In this document: in pieces, positions 54,391 through 62,845 of the stretch | Layout of the letters: the number at the start of each line of letters is the position of its first letter | Numbering within the stretch: position 1 is the stretch's first letter | NCBI RefSeq assembly: GCF_002567005.1 | Contig: NZ_NUZU01000019.1 | Coordinates: 39,978 to 103,977, forward strand | Reading direction: 5' to 3' | Length of the DNA stretch: 64,000 nt | DNA from: Bacillus sp. AFS073361 | GTDB taxonomy: Bacteria; Bacillota; Bacilli; Bacillales; Cytobacillaceae | Made by a program: the position numbers and the translations under genes | Notes under the pieces: generated by a model | Seen by the model: the letters and a program-made list of their open reading frames with translations, nothing else | Databases searched by the model: none | What the model was told of the DNA's origin: nothing

Positions 54391-54692
54391 GAAGGTGCTG
54401 TTTTATGAAATCTGTTGATCAAACTGGATGACATCCGCATTTACTAAAGATGCAAAAGCGGATATTTCTCCATTTGGTCCCATGAATGGGCAAAGCGAAT
54501 GTCAAAAATATCAATTAGAGATTCAATTCATTTTCGGCATTGCTAATTGCATATTTTCAACAAAAAAAGTTTTATTAAAAACTGTATTCAGGTTTAACAG
54601 GAATTTAAATATTTTCTATTGTCCTGATTTCACTACCATGCTATGATTAAAAAGATAAATGTGAACAATTTGTGAAATTTACGATGTATTAA
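54391..54692. other. Intergenic region upstream of the DUF2294 leader
   Basis: A short ORF-like stretch starts with a ribosome-site-like GAAGGTG and ATG54404 but stops after eight codons. The frame 54428-54646 has no coding character. Nothing else is supported until the structured leader at 54693. Confidence 0.35.
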
Positions 54693-54890
54693 ATATGAGT
54701 CTCTTTTAATACGAAACAGCGAACCTGTTGATCGGTTAAAAGGTTTAACTCATATGACAAGGGAAAAATATTATAACAGTTGGTGCGTAACAGCGAACCT
54801 GTTTGAGGCGAACCGTTGTAATGATTCAAATGGGATTCCGCCTTTTTTAAGGAATCTTCAAAGAATCTATTACAATGGTTTTTATTTTTA
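54693..54890 (+). promoter_or_regulatory. Candidate tandem riboswitch/attenuator upstream of DUF2294 gene
   Basis: Copy 1: stem ATATGAGT/ACTCATAT (54693/54748), inner stem CTTTTAA/TTAAAAG (54703/54736), apical hairpin AACAG-CGAAC-CTGTT (54715-54729). Copy 2: the same hairpin at 54789-54803 on a basal stem TTATAACAGTT with AACCGTTGTAA (54771/54811, one wobble and one mismatch). The 3' strand of that stem, ACCGTTGTAAT (54812-54822), can instead pair with ATTACAATGGT (54869-54879), followed by TTTTATTTTT, forming a terminator. The two structures exclude each other, the layout of a ligand- or protein-controlled transcription switch. Confidence 0.65.
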
Positions 54891-54970
54891 TTCCGTTATA
54901 TAGTATACTTATAGAATAAACATCATTAACATAGTGATAATATTGAGTAAAAACAAGTGAGTTGAGTCAT

Positions 54971-55336
54971 GTGAATAAATATGAAGCAGAATTCAGTAAT
55001 ATTGTTCGTGCCTACAGAAAACGTCATATGGGGAAAGGCCCTAGTCAAGTTCGAACAAAGTTTTGCAAAAACTGGGCAATTTGTGAATTGGAAGGTAATT
55101 TATCTCCGATTGAAAAATTTATTGCTTCCGCTGAAGATGGGAAACAAATGTTACGATCTGCTCGTACTGAAATGGTCAAGGAGATTTATAAAAAAAACTA
55201 TCCCCAGGAAATGGAAGAATTACTGGGTGTAAAATTCATTCGTGTCTTTGTGGATATTGATATTGAAGACGACATGGGGATGTCAATCTTCGTGTTTGAT
55301 CAAGATATTGAGGAAAAGTTTAACGTAAAAAGTTAA
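54971..55336 (+). CDS. DUF2294 domain protein
   Basis: 121 residues from GTG54971 (AAGTGAG about nine bases upstream). NIVRAYRKRHMGKGPSQVR, then LSPIEKFIASAEDG and the C-terminal FIRVFVDIDIEDDMGMSIFV match the DUF2294 family, whose function is unknown. DUF2294 genes are often seen near formate dehydrogenase genes in Bacillus, as here, and its leader shares the RNA motif found before fdhF, which suggests joint control. Confidence 0.75.
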   Translation: MNKYEAEFSNIVRAYRKRHMGKGPSQVRTKFCKNWAICELEGNLSPIEKFIASAEDGKQMLRSARTEMVKEIYKKNYPQEMEELLGVKFIRVFVDIDIEDDMGMSIFVFDQDIEEKFNVKS

Positions 55337-55369
55337 ACCTAATGAAAATATCATTTCAACTATATTATT

Positions 55370-55459
55370 GTTGGCACTTGACAGCGATCCTGTTAAAGAC
55401 TAACCACCTAGAGCTATTTGTCCGTTTTAACGGATGAATATTTTCTTAGGTGGTTTTTT
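55370..55459 (+). promoter_or_regulatory. Third copy of the hairpin motif with terminator upstream of fdhF
   Basis: The hairpin GACAG-CGATC-CTGTT (55380-55394) sits on a five-base stem GTTGG/CTAAC (55370/55400). The 3' strand overlaps AACCACCTA (55402-55410), which pairs with TAGGTGGTT (55447-55455) and a T-run to form a terminator about 40 bases before the fdhF start. It is the same mutually exclusive layout as at 54771-54890. Confidence 0.6.
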
Positions 55460-55501
55460 ATTCGAAAAATAGCAATTGACATAATTAAGGAGGAAATGAA
55501 A

Positions 55502-57859
55502 ATGGGGAAAACGCAACATCCAGGACCACAAAAAAAGGCAAAGTTACCTGCTCCTAAATACTGGGTAAGCCCAATTCCTTTTGGATTAGGAAAGATTAAA
55601 CCGCAGCATATCCGTGATACGATGAAGATCGCTTGGGATAATAAAGATAATATCGGCTATGCTACACGGATTATTACAAAAGGGGTTTGTGACGGTTGTG
55701 CACTTGGTGTGTCTGGGTTATATGACCAAACATTGGATGGACCACACGTTTGCACCACACGTTTGAATGTGCTTCGATTAAATACAATGCCTGCGATTCA
55801 ACCTGAAATCCTGCATGCAGACATTGATGAACTAAAGAAATATGATAGCACGGAACTTCGTAAGCTGGGCCGGATTCCTTATCCGATGATTCGTCGCAAA
55901 GGGGAACGTAAATTTTCACGGATTACTTGGGATGACGCCATGGATCTCATTGCAGAAAAAATGAAAAAGTTGGATCCAAAACAATATGCTTTTTATTTAA
56001 CCGCTCGAGGGATTACAAACGAAAGCTATTATGTGGCAGCGAAAGTCGCGCGTTTTCTTGGGACGAATCATATTGATAACGCTTCCCGTATTTGTCACGC
56101 TCCCAGTAAAACAGCTTTAAAACGATCGATTGGTGTGGGAGCATCTACAGCCAATTATCTAGATTGGATTGGAACTGATGTCTTATTGTTTTGGGGAAGT
56201 GTTGCTTCAAACTCATCACCTGTATCTTCAAAATATATGCTTGAAGCAAAGAAAAAAGGGACCAAAATCATTGTGGTTAACCCATACCGCGAACCAGCCA
56301 TGGATCAGTATTGGATTCCTTCAAACCCTGAGTCCGCCTTATTCGGAACAAAAATTGCCGATGATTTCTATCAAGTCAATATCGGCGGGGATATTGCCTT
56401 TATGCATGGAATTATGAAGCATTGGTTTGATATGGAAGTAAAAGCATATGGTTCGGCGATTAATCATGAGTTCGTAGAGGATCATGTAAACGGTTACGAA
56501 GAATTGAAGAAGAAGGTCCAAGATCAATCTTGGGAAGATATCATCGAGTCATCAGGCGTTTCAAAAGAAAGAATCATAGAATTAGCTGAACTTCTAGCAA
56601 ACAGCAAAAATGCAGTATATGCGTGGGCGCTTGGACTGACGATGCACTCCTTTGCAACGGACAATATCTCTCAAGTCGCAAACCTGGCCCTCCTTCGTGG
56701 CCACTTAGGACGAAAGCACGCGGGTCTTATGCCGTTCCGTGGACACTCCAGTGTGCAAGGCAGCGGAGAAATGGGGGCAGATCCATTTGTTCTACCTGGC
56801 GGAGGCTGGGACGAAAAAAATGTAGAACGAATCGAACAGCTTTGGGGATTTGACCTGCCAAATTGGCAGGGGGATATCGTTGGCGTTACCCTAGAAAACA
56901 TTGTCCTTCCAGAAGATCATGAGCGGAAAGTGAAATTATATTACCTTTCTGGTGGTAATTTCTTAGAAACGATGCCAGACCCTGACTTTATTGAGAAGGC
57001 CTTATCCGAACTGGAGATTCGTGTTCATCAAGATATTATTTTAAACACTTCGACGTTAGTTGATGCGAAAGAAGTGGTCATCGTGTTACCGGCGAAAACC
57101 CGTTATGAGCAAGAAGGAGGCGGCACGAGTACATCAACAGAACGGATGGTGTACTTCTCTCCTGAAATTACGGGTAACAAAAACATGATTGAAGAGGCAC
57201 GTGCAGAATGGAAGATATATCTTGACCTTGCGAAGCGTGTGAAACCAGAAACAGCCCAATTGGTTGATTTTGCAGACGGTCAGGCCATTCGTGAGGAAAT
57301 TGCCAAAGCAAACCCTGATTACGATGGAATCCAGCATTTGAAAAAGCAAGGAGACGTGTTCCAGTGGGGCGGTGCTTGGTTATGTGAAGATGGAGTTTGT
57401 CCAACTCCAGATAGCAGAGGTATGTTAATTCCGGTTGATATCCCGGATTTAAATAAAAAACCGGAACAATTTATTATTACCTCCCGCCGTGGCAAGCAGT
57501 TTAACTCGATGGTGTACAAAGAAGTAGACCCGTTAAACGGTGCCGGTCGTTACGATATTTTAATGAGTCCTGTGGATGGGCAAAAATTAAGCATTGCCGA
57601 AGGTGAAGGCATTGTTGTTTATAACGGCTTTGGCGTCTTCCAAGGTACGGCTAAATTTGTTGATATTGCACAGGGAAATTTAGAAGTTCATTTTCCAGAA
57701 GGGAACTATTTGCTGCCGCGCGGTCGTTATGAGAAATTTGCCGGCATTCCGGATTACAACATCACTGTTAATGTAGAAAAAGCAGAACGATATCATGCAC
57801 GGAAAGATACTCAATATTTAGAAAAGCCAATTGCTGATCTCGAAACAGAGGTTGGTTAA
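55502..57859 (+). CDS. FdhF/YdeP-family molybdopterin oxidoreductase (formate dehydrogenase-like)
   Basis: 785 residues. Cys63/Cys66 (GVCDGCALGVSG) and Cys84 are candidates for an N-terminal Fe-S site; Cys198 (SRICHAPS) sits where the Mo/W ligand is expected. NASRICHAPSKTALKRSIGV, GHLGRKHAGLMPFRGHSSVQ and the C-terminal ITSRRGKQFNSMVY are YdeP-type signatures. Likely a cytosolic Mo- or W-bis-MGD enzyme; formate as substrate is supported by fdhD next door but not proven. ATG55502 is eight bases after AAGGAGG. Confidence 0.85.
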   Translation: MGKTQHPGPQKKAKLPAPKYWVSPIPFGLGKIKPQHIRDTMKIAWDNKDNIGYATRIITKGVCDGCALGVSGLYDQTLDGPHVCTTRLNVLRLNTMPAIQPEILHADIDELKKYDSTELRKLGRIPYPMIRRKGERKFSRITWDDAMDLIAEKMKKLDPKQYAFYLTARGITNESYYVAAKVARFLGTNHIDNASRICHAPSKTALKRSIGVGASTANYLDWIGTDVLLFWGSVASNSSPVSSKYMLEAKKKGTKIIVVNPYREPAMDQYWIPSNPESALFGTKIADDFYQVNIGGDIAFMHGIMKHWFDMEVKAYGSAINHEFVEDHVNGYEELKKKVQDQSWEDIIESSGVSKERIIELAELLANSKNAVYAWALGLTMHSFATDNISQVANLALLRGHLGRKHAGLMPFRGHSSVQGSGEMGADPFVLPGGGWDEKNVERIEQLWGFDLPNWQGDIVGVTLENIVLPEDHERKVKLYYLSGGNFLETMPDPDFIEKALSELEIRVHQDIILNTSTLVDAKEVVIVLPAKTRYEQEGGGTSTSTERMVYFSPEITGNKNMIEEARAEWKIYLDLAKRVKPETAQLVDFADGQAIREEIAKANPDYDGIQHLKKQGDVFQWGGAWLCEDGVCPTPDSRGMLIPVDIPDLNKKPEQFIITSRRGKQFNSMVYKEVDPLNGAGRYDILMSPVDGQKLSIAEGEGIVVYNGFGVFQGTAKFVDIAQGNLEVHFPEGNYLLPRGRYEKFAGIPDYNITVNVEKAERYHARKDTQYLEKPIADLETEVG

Positions 57860-57892
57860 GGGTAAGAAAATCCATGGAAAGGGGTACTTCAT

Positions 57893-58714
57893 TTGTTAAA
57901 GGAAATTACTACTTCTCAAAATATTGTCAAGTACAATGGACAAAACTTCATCGAGGAAGAGGATGACATTGCCGTTGAATCTGCCCTAACGATTATATTA
58001 GATGGAACGGAGTTTGCCACCATGGTGTGCACCCCTTCAGAATTGAAAGAATTGGTGGTCGGGTTCCTAGCCTCTGAAGGTGTGATACGAGTCTACCAAG
58101 ATATTCAATCGATCCACATCGATGAAGAAAAAGGTTTTGCTTATGTTGATCTTGTAAATAAACATTCTATCCAAAAAGATTTCCATTCGAAGAGATTTAT
58201 TGGTTCTTGTTGTGGAAAAGGGCGACAATTTTACTTTCATAACGATGTAAAGACCGCTAAAACGGTTATGACCAAAATGACGGTTACACCAGAACAATGC
58301 CGTGAGTTAATGAAGGAAATGCAGGAAAGTTCTTCACATTTTCAACAGACCGGCGGGGTCCATAATGCAGCTCTATGTACGAGGGATGGAATTGTGGCAG
58401 CACGAACGGATATCGGTCGACATAATGCACTCGATAAACTTTTTGGCTATTGCTTGATTAATCGTATCCCACTTAAGGATAAAATCATTGCTTTCAGTGG
58501 CCGAATTTCATCCGAAGTGTTACTAAAAGCAGCCAAAATTGGTGTGGGAATTATTCTATCAAAATCTGCACCTACCAATCTTGCTCTAGATTTAGCAGAA
58601 GAACTAGGAATTACAGCAGTTGGCTTTATCCGAGCGAACGGATTTAATGTGTATACCCATCAGGAGCGTATACAAGGGATTGAAAATAACCGTTCATCAA
58701 TATCTGTTTTATAG
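57893..58714 (+). CDS. fdhD: Formate dehydrogenase accessory sulfurtransferase FdhD
   Basis: 273 residues. SCCGKGRQF carries the Cys pair of the sulfurtransferase loop; GGVHNAALCTRDGIVAARTD, IGRHNALDKLFG and FSGRISSEVLLKAAKIG are family signatures. FdhD transfers sulfur to the Mo cofactor of formate dehydrogenase. TTG57893 follows AAAGGGG by eight bases and lies 33 bases after fdhF, so the two are co-transcribed. Confidence 0.95.
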   Translation: MLKEITTSQNIVKYNGQNFIEEEDDIAVESALTIILDGTEFATMVCTPSELKELVVGFLASEGVIRVYQDIQSIHIDEEKGFAYVDLVNKHSIQKDFHSKRFIGSCCGKGRQFYFHNDVKTAKTVMTKMTVTPEQCRELMKEMQESSSHFQQTGGVHNAALCTRDGIVAARTDIGRHNALDKLFGYCLINRIPLKDKIIAFSGRISSEVLLKAAKIGVGIILSKSAPTNLALDLAEELGITAVGFIRANGFNVYTHQERIQGIENNRSSISVL

Positions 58715-58745
58715 GGATTTTGAAAAATTCATTTAGTGGACAGAT

Positions 58746-58795
58746 AATAGTGTCAGGCACCTCCATTTTAGAAGGTGCCTGACACTATTTTAATA
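58746..58795 (+). terminator. Terminator made of a GTGTCAGGCACC inverted repeat
   Basis: 17-bp perfect stem AATAGTGTCAGGCACCT (58746-58762) with its complement (58773-58789), then TTAAT. Fourth member of the family in this window. Confidence 0.85.
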
Positions 58796-58802
58796 ACGTG
58801 AA

Positions 58803-58837
58803 AAAACCCAAGTGATTTAATCCTCACTTGGGTTTGA
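58803..58837. terminator. Bidirectional terminator
   Basis: AAACCCAAGTGA/TCACTTGGGTTT stem between fdhD and the convergent DUF1450 gene. Confidence 0.8.
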
Positions 58838-58864
58838 TTTTTTTCGCGGATTTCGATTGTCTTC

Positions 58865-59101
58865 TTACGTAATTGTTTTCACCGTTTGCAGTATTTTATT
58901 TACCAAGCTTTCAGCATCATCAGCCTCGATGGTTGTTAATTGAATACGGCAGAATGGTCTTACCCTGCATTCTAAACACCTTCTAAAACAGTCTACAATG
59001 CTAACATCTACATCATTTTGATAATGCAGTCGAAGAAGGTCAATGACTTTGTCCGCATCAGTTACCTTAATATTACGCTCACAAAACTTAGCCACTCTCA
59101 T
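58865..59101 (-). CDS. DUF1450 Cys-rich small protein
   Basis: 78 residues. FCERNI near the start and the cluster CFRRCLECRVRPFC at about 39-52, then a C-terminal helix (DAESLVNKILQTV), fit the DUF1450 (YuzB-like) family with a CX3CX2C core, probably metal or thiol chemistry. Only a weak ribosome site precedes ATG59101. The cupin gene ends 30 bases upstream on the same strand. Confidence 0.7.
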   Translation of the reverse strand: MRVAKFCERNIKVTDADKVIDLLRLHYQNDVDVSIVDCFRRCLECRVRPFCRIQLTTIEADDAESLVNKILQTVKTIT

Positions 59102-59131
59102 TCTACTTTTTCTTCTTTTTTTAGAATACTC

Positions 59132-60100
59132 CTATTCCTCATCATAATGAGTAAATTGGATATCCAAAGTACGAAGGTAGGTTTGTAGACCCGCATCTTG
59201 GATTGGGATGATGAATGCTGGTTCCCCTGATTCATTATGATGAGAGTGCCAAAGCCCTGGCGGGGTAACGAAGGCTTTTCCTGTTACCCAGTCAATCCGC
59301 ATCGGATCAATAATTTGTTTTGTAAGAGGATCTACCTTATCCCCGACTAATGTATAGGTCCCAGGTGCAGCATAAGCAACAAAGTCTAGGGCAACTGATT
59401 TATGACTGTGAGGCGCTTGGTTTGAGCCTACAGGAACAATACCGAACATAGCCCATAAAACATGTGTAATGGTTAAAGTTTGTTCGAAATTTTGATTATT
59501 TAATAGAATGGAGATACGATTTTTTAAATGGGCATCGGGTGCATTAGCTACCTCATCTAATTTTGCCTTCGCCTGTTCCGCAGTATAAAGTGTCGGCTTA
59601 AAACGTGCTTCTGTCGCTTTAGCTCCCAAGTAATCAAGAAGTGGAGTATCCAAAATATAGTAAATGGTGGAATCCTCAGACGCAAAATGACGACTACTTG
59701 ATCCGGCTGGAAGTGTTAAAAAGTCACCTTTTTTCCAACTGATGGTTTGTCCATTGACCTCGGTTGTACCAGCCCCGGAAATAATATAGTATAATTCACT
59801 GGTTGCGTTTGGTTGCGTCTGAATCGAATCTCCCGCATTAATTCGGATAAAATGAGCGAGCAGGGATGGGCTCGTTGCTGGATATTTGGTTTTCAGCTCA
59901 TTTGATAAATCCAATGATATAATACGAGTTTCTCCTGAATTATATAGTTCAGGTGCAAATTCTTTAGGAGGAATAGGACTAATAATCCCACTGCCAATTG
60001 GATCAGCAGCCGTACTATACTCGTAAAAAAGGGCATCCTCGGTCCAGTTTTCGCTTACAGTTCCAATATAAAATTCCCCAGGTTGAACATTTTTTGACAT
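59132..60100 (-). CDS. Bicupin protein, possible dioxygenase
   Basis: 322 residues with two cupin halves. The first has ATSELYYIISGAGTTEVNGQ, WKKGDFLTLPAGSSSRHFAS; the second has QAPHSHKSVALDFVAYAAPG and TPPGLWHSHHNESGEPA. The second half keeps His pairs able to bind Fe; the first cupin lacks the usual HxH, so only one metal site is likely. Not QdoI-like in sequence. GGAGG precedes ATG60100. An inverted repeat overlaps its promoter region. Confidence 0.75.
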   Translation of the reverse strand: MSKNVQPGEFYIGTVSENWTEDALFYEYSTAADPIGSGIISPIPPKEFAPELYNSGETRIISLDLSNELKTKYPATSPSLLAHFIRINAGDSIQTQPNATSELYYIISGAGTTEVNGQTISWKKGDFLTLPAGSSSRHFASEDSTIYYILDTPLLDYLGAKATEARFKPTLYTAEQAKAKLDEVANAPDAHLKNRISILLNNQNFEQTLTITHVLWAMFGIVPVGSNQAPHSHKSVALDFVAYAAPGTYTLVGDKVDPLTKQIIDPMRIDWVTGKAFVTPPGLWHSHHNESGEPAFIIPIQDAGLQTYLRTLDIQFTHYDEE

Positions 60101-60155
60101 ATGTAATCCTCCTTTGGTATGAAAAGTTTTTTTGTTCTTATCATTTATATTATAA

Positions 60156-60177
60156 TACCAATTTAGCTATAATGGTA
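60156..60177. promoter_or_regulatory. Operator-like dyad upstream of the cupin gene
   Basis: TACCAATTTAG and CTATAATGGTA are complementary at 9 of 11 positions around an AGCT centre. On the reverse strand a TATAAT-like box lies beside it, so a repressor could block the cupin promoter. Confidence 0.5.
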
Positions 60178-60236
60178 AATTTTTCTTTGGTATTTAATAT
60201 AGGAAGAAAAAAGTAAACAATTTAAAGAATATTCAT

Positions 60237-60265
60237 TTGACAAATCTCTCTTATAAGTGTAATTT
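60237..60265 (+). promoter_or_regulatory. Sigma-A-type promoter of the coiled-coil gene
   Basis: TTGACA (60237-60242), 17-base spacer, TAATTT (60260-60265), about 38 bases before the start codon. Confidence 0.6.
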
Positions 60266-60302
60266 ACATATATGGTTATAAATTAATTGGAGGTTTTATA
60301 TA

Positions 60303-60815
60303 ATGGAATTTAACAATGAGTTCGTAACAAATTTTGGTGAATCTCTTTACAACATTTGGACTAACAGCTTGGACAAGGTGACTGATTCTCAAAAAGAAAT
60401 AGAAAATCTTTTGCTTCAAGCATTCGCAACACAAAAAGAATCATTGGAGAAAATTACTGGTGACATGAATTCAATCCAGGAACAACAGAAAAACCTAATT
60501 GCTGAAGTTCGCGATTACATAAAGGAAAATATTGAAACAGTTTACGGTGAAGAAACAAGCCAAACTTTCGAAAAGTGGAATGATGAACTGGATGAATTAA
60601 ACAACCGTGTTCAACAGTTGACCTCATCTCCATATAAAGAAAGTTTAAATTTATTAAATCAGGCACAAGAGCAGTTCCAACAATCAATTAATAATAGTAT
60701 CGAACTGCAAAAAAAGGCTAGTGAAGAAGCTTTAAATCAATTTAAAATTGCACAAAAAGGCTTTATGGATTTATTTGAATCCAACACAAAAATGGCATTT
60801 AATTTATTTAAGTAG
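60303..60815 (+). CDS. Coiled-coil protein, possible phasin
   Basis: 170 residues, almost wholly helical, rich in Gln/Glu/Asn: SQKEIENLLLQAFATQKESL, LNNRVQQLTSSPYKESLNLL, FKIAQKGFMDLFESNTKMAF. Length and the phasin-like C-terminus (KxxFMDLFESNTKMA) resemble PHA granule-associated phasins, but no pha genes lie nearby, so this is tentative. GGAGG precedes ATG60303; own promoter and terminator. Confidence 0.55.
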   Translation: MEFNNEFVTNFGESLYNIWTNSLDKVTDSQKEIENLLLQAFATQKESLEKITGDMNSIQEQQKNLIAEVRDYIKENIETVYGEETSQTFEKWNDELDELNNRVQQLTSSPYKESLNLLNQAQEQFQQSINNSIELQKKASEEALNQFKIAQKGFMDLFESNTKMAFNLFK

Positions 60816-60853
60816 AAGATTACTTCTCCACTTTTAATTTAAAGATTGCCTAC

Positions 60854-60894
60854 AAAAAAGACTACTTCCATATGAATAGGAAGTAGTCTTTTTA
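60854..60894 (+). terminator. Terminator after the coiled-coil gene
   Basis: Stem AAAAGACTACTTCC/GGAAGTAGTCTTTT followed by TATG. Confidence 0.85.
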
Positions 60895-60957
60895 TGTTGT
60901 AGTAGGTTTAGCCGACTTTTCTATGTTAGTGGTATAGATGTGAATGGATTGTTTTGG

Positions 60958-61791
60958 TTATGCTTTAAAGCTATCTTGCCATTTAAGTAACCGATGTTCT
61001 AAAAAGCGGACAATCGAGTCGGATATTTTACCCGCAAGAGCAAAGATGATAATGCCAACAAAGACAGTGTCTGTCTGCATAAATGAACGAGCATCTTGGA
61101 TCATGAAGCCCACACCTCTATCTGCACCCAATAACTCGGCGACCACTAAGCACATCCAGGCAGCGCTTAGAGCTAAGCGTATACCAAGTAAAATATTCGG
61201 TAAAGAAGCTGGAATCATGAGCTTAGTGATTTGCTCTATTCGGCTGTACTCTAAGATTTGAGCAACATCGTATAGTTTTTTATCTACATTACGAATGCCT
61301 AAAAAGGTTTGTAAATATAAAGGGAAAAAGGCCCCTAAAGCAATGAGTAATATTTTAGATAATTCACCAAACCCCAACCACATGATAAATAGTGGTGTAA
61401 TCACAAGCAGTGGGACAGTGCGGAGCATTTGGATACTTGGGTTTAAATATTCCTCCGCCCTTTTGTTCATGCCAACAATGACACCTATTAATAATCCAAG
61501 AAAACCGCCAATAGCAAAACCGAGAAATGCTCGAAATAAGCTAATTTGCAAATGTTTAGCCATCTCCCCTGACTGGACTAGTTCTATGAAGCGGTTGACA
61601 ATTAGCAGTGGTGAAGAAAATAATTGTTCGGACAAGATTCCGAGTGAACTTAACAATTGCCATAAAAACAATACGACAACAGGCAGCGTTAATCCTCGCC
61701 ATATAGAGTAACTTTTTGTTTTTGCTGCTTTCTTTTTCTTAATGGAAATGGCTTTGTTCTGTGCAATTGTTTGTGTAGACATTGATATCAT
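60958..61791 (-). CDS. ABC transporter permease, SsuC/TauC type
   Basis: 277 residues, six membrane helices. EYLNPSIQMLRTVPLLVITP and the EAA-like loop YSRIEQITKLMIPASLPNIL mark nitrate/sulfonate/taurine-type permeases. It follows the ATPase gene by 14 bases in a reverse-strand operon. No substrate-binding protein gene (SsuA/TauA) lies in the window. The divergent TauD-like gene suggests a sulfonate. Confidence 0.88.
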   Translation of the reverse strand: MISMSTQTIAQNKAISIKKKKAAKTKSYSIWRGLTLPVVVLFLWQLLSSLGILSEQLFSSPLLIVNRFIELVQSGEMAKHLQISLFRAFLGFAIGGFLGLLIGVIVGMNKRAEEYLNPSIQMLRTVPLLVITPLFIMWLGFGELSKILLIALGAFFPLYLQTFLGIRNVDKKLYDVAQILEYSRIEQITKLMIPASLPNILLGIRLALSAAWMCLVVAELLGADRGVGFMIQDARSFMQTDTVFVGIIIFALAGKISDSIVRFLEHRLLKWQDSFKA

Positions 61792-61805
61792 CCTTCCTTT
61801 TTAAG

Positions 61806-62573
61806 TTAAATGCTCCAATCTTCTATTTCGTTAACTTGGTGATCAAGTAGTTTCAAGATAACGGTTCGGTATTCTTGGAATGCTTTACTAATCCTTGTTC
61901 TTGGATAAGGTAAATCAATAGGGACAATCCCTTTGATTCGCCCTGGCTTTGCATCCATGACGACGACTTTGGAGGACAGAAAGATCGCCTCATCAATATC
62001 ATGGGTGACAAGCATCATTGTTGTCTGATTTTCCTCCCATATTTCAAGTAAAGCCTCTTGGAGATGGTTGCGGGTGAAGGCATCCAATGCACCAAACGGT
62101 TCGTCTAACAATAACACTTCAGGATTCCGCAGCAAGGCCCTTGCGATGGCTACCCGTTGCGACATTCCCCCGGATAATTGCCGCGGATAGGCTTTTTCAA
62201 ATCCGTTAAGTTTTACAAGTGAAATTAACTGGTCCACTTTTGAACGTATATCCGGATCTTTTAATGACAGGTTACCTGCAATATTTTTTTCTACGTTTAA
62301 CCATGGAAATAAACGATGCTCTTGAAAAATAAAGCCGCGATCCTTAGAAGGTCCATTCACAGACCTTTCAGCAATCATAATCTCGCCTTCAAAATCTAAA
62401 TCAAGTCCAGCAATCAATTTTAATAATGTACTTTTTCCGCACCCGCTGGGACCAATAATCGTTAGAAACTCACCATATTTTACGGAAAGATTAAAATCCT
62501 CTAAAACTCTAATACTTTCATTGTCACTGTTAAACGTTTTTCTTACATGATTAATTGTTACTGTGGCTACCAT
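61806..62573 (-). CDS. ABC transporter ATPase, SsuB/TauB type
   Basis: About 255 residues. Walker [21 protein letters not shown], signature [20 protein letters not shown], Walker [17 protein letters not shown]-loop [24 protein letters not shown] is typical of nitrate/sulfonate ATPases. Starts ATG62585 and 62582 touch AAAGG (62586-62590), so ATG62573 is better spaced; this is uncertain. It is preceded by a leader terminator on the same strand. Confidence 0.88.
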   Translation of the reverse strand: MVATVTINHVRKTFNSDNESIRVLEDFNLSVKYGEFLTIIGPSGCGKSTLLKLIAGLDLDFEGEIMIAERSVNGPSKDRGFIFQEHRLFPWLNVEKNIAGNLSLKDPDIRSKVDQLISLVKLNGFEKAYPRQLSGGMSQRVAIARALLRNPEVLLLDEPFGALDAFTRNHLQEALLEIWEENQTTMMLVTHDIDEAIFLSSKVVVMDAKPGRIKGIVPIDLPYPRTRISKAFQEYRTVILKLLDHQVNEIEDWSI

Positions 62574-62597
62574 AATGTTCATCATCCTTTCTTAAAA

Positions 62598-62665
62598 TAA
62601 AAAAAGAGATTCAGCGAGAAGACATATGTGTCTTTTCGCCGAATCTCCAGTAGACTAGTCGATTC
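62598..62665 (-). promoter_or_regulatory. Candidate antiterminator hairpin plus terminator upstream of ssuB-like gene
   Basis: Reading the reverse strand: GAATC (62665-62661) can pair with GATTC, with inner CTAG/CTGG and loop TCTA, a 25-nt hairpin. Its 3' half is also the 5' arm of a long terminator (GAGATTC with GAATCTC, inner GCGA/TCGC and AGACA/TGTCT) that ends in a T-run (complement of 62599-62605) just before the ribosome site. The two folds exclude each other. Confidence 0.6.
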
Positions 62666-62678
62666 ATTCGAATGAATT
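62663..62678. promoter_or_regulatory. 16-bp perfect palindrome in the divergent sulfonate region
   Basis: ATTCATTCGAATGAAT reads identically on both strands and overlaps the upstream edge of the reverse-strand leader element. It may be an operator or a promoter-proximal site. Confidence 0.4.
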
Positions 62679-62845
62679 AATTTATAACAATTTAACATGG
62701 TTAATAGTAATAATCAAGACATTAAAACCAACTAAATTTATAGGAATAATCAAAAAAGTAATTGACAGACTATTTGGAACCCTGATAAGATGCATTCATA
62801 CACAAACCACTTGCCAATTTAGTCCAATTAAATAAATAGTGATAG

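Noticed and set aside
54428..54646. 72-codon frame after the small basic protein gene
   Set aside because: No ribosome site, no recognisable domain, odd composition; likely chance.
54693..54890. ZTP, guanidine-II (mini-ykkC), Moco or ANTAR identity for the DUF2294 leader
   Set aside because: GCGAAC recalls part of the ZTP motif, but the downstream CCGCCUGGGC-like pseudoknot partner is missing; mini-ykkC needs ACGR loops; ANTAR hairpins need six-base loops with A1/G4; Moco core sequences were not seen.
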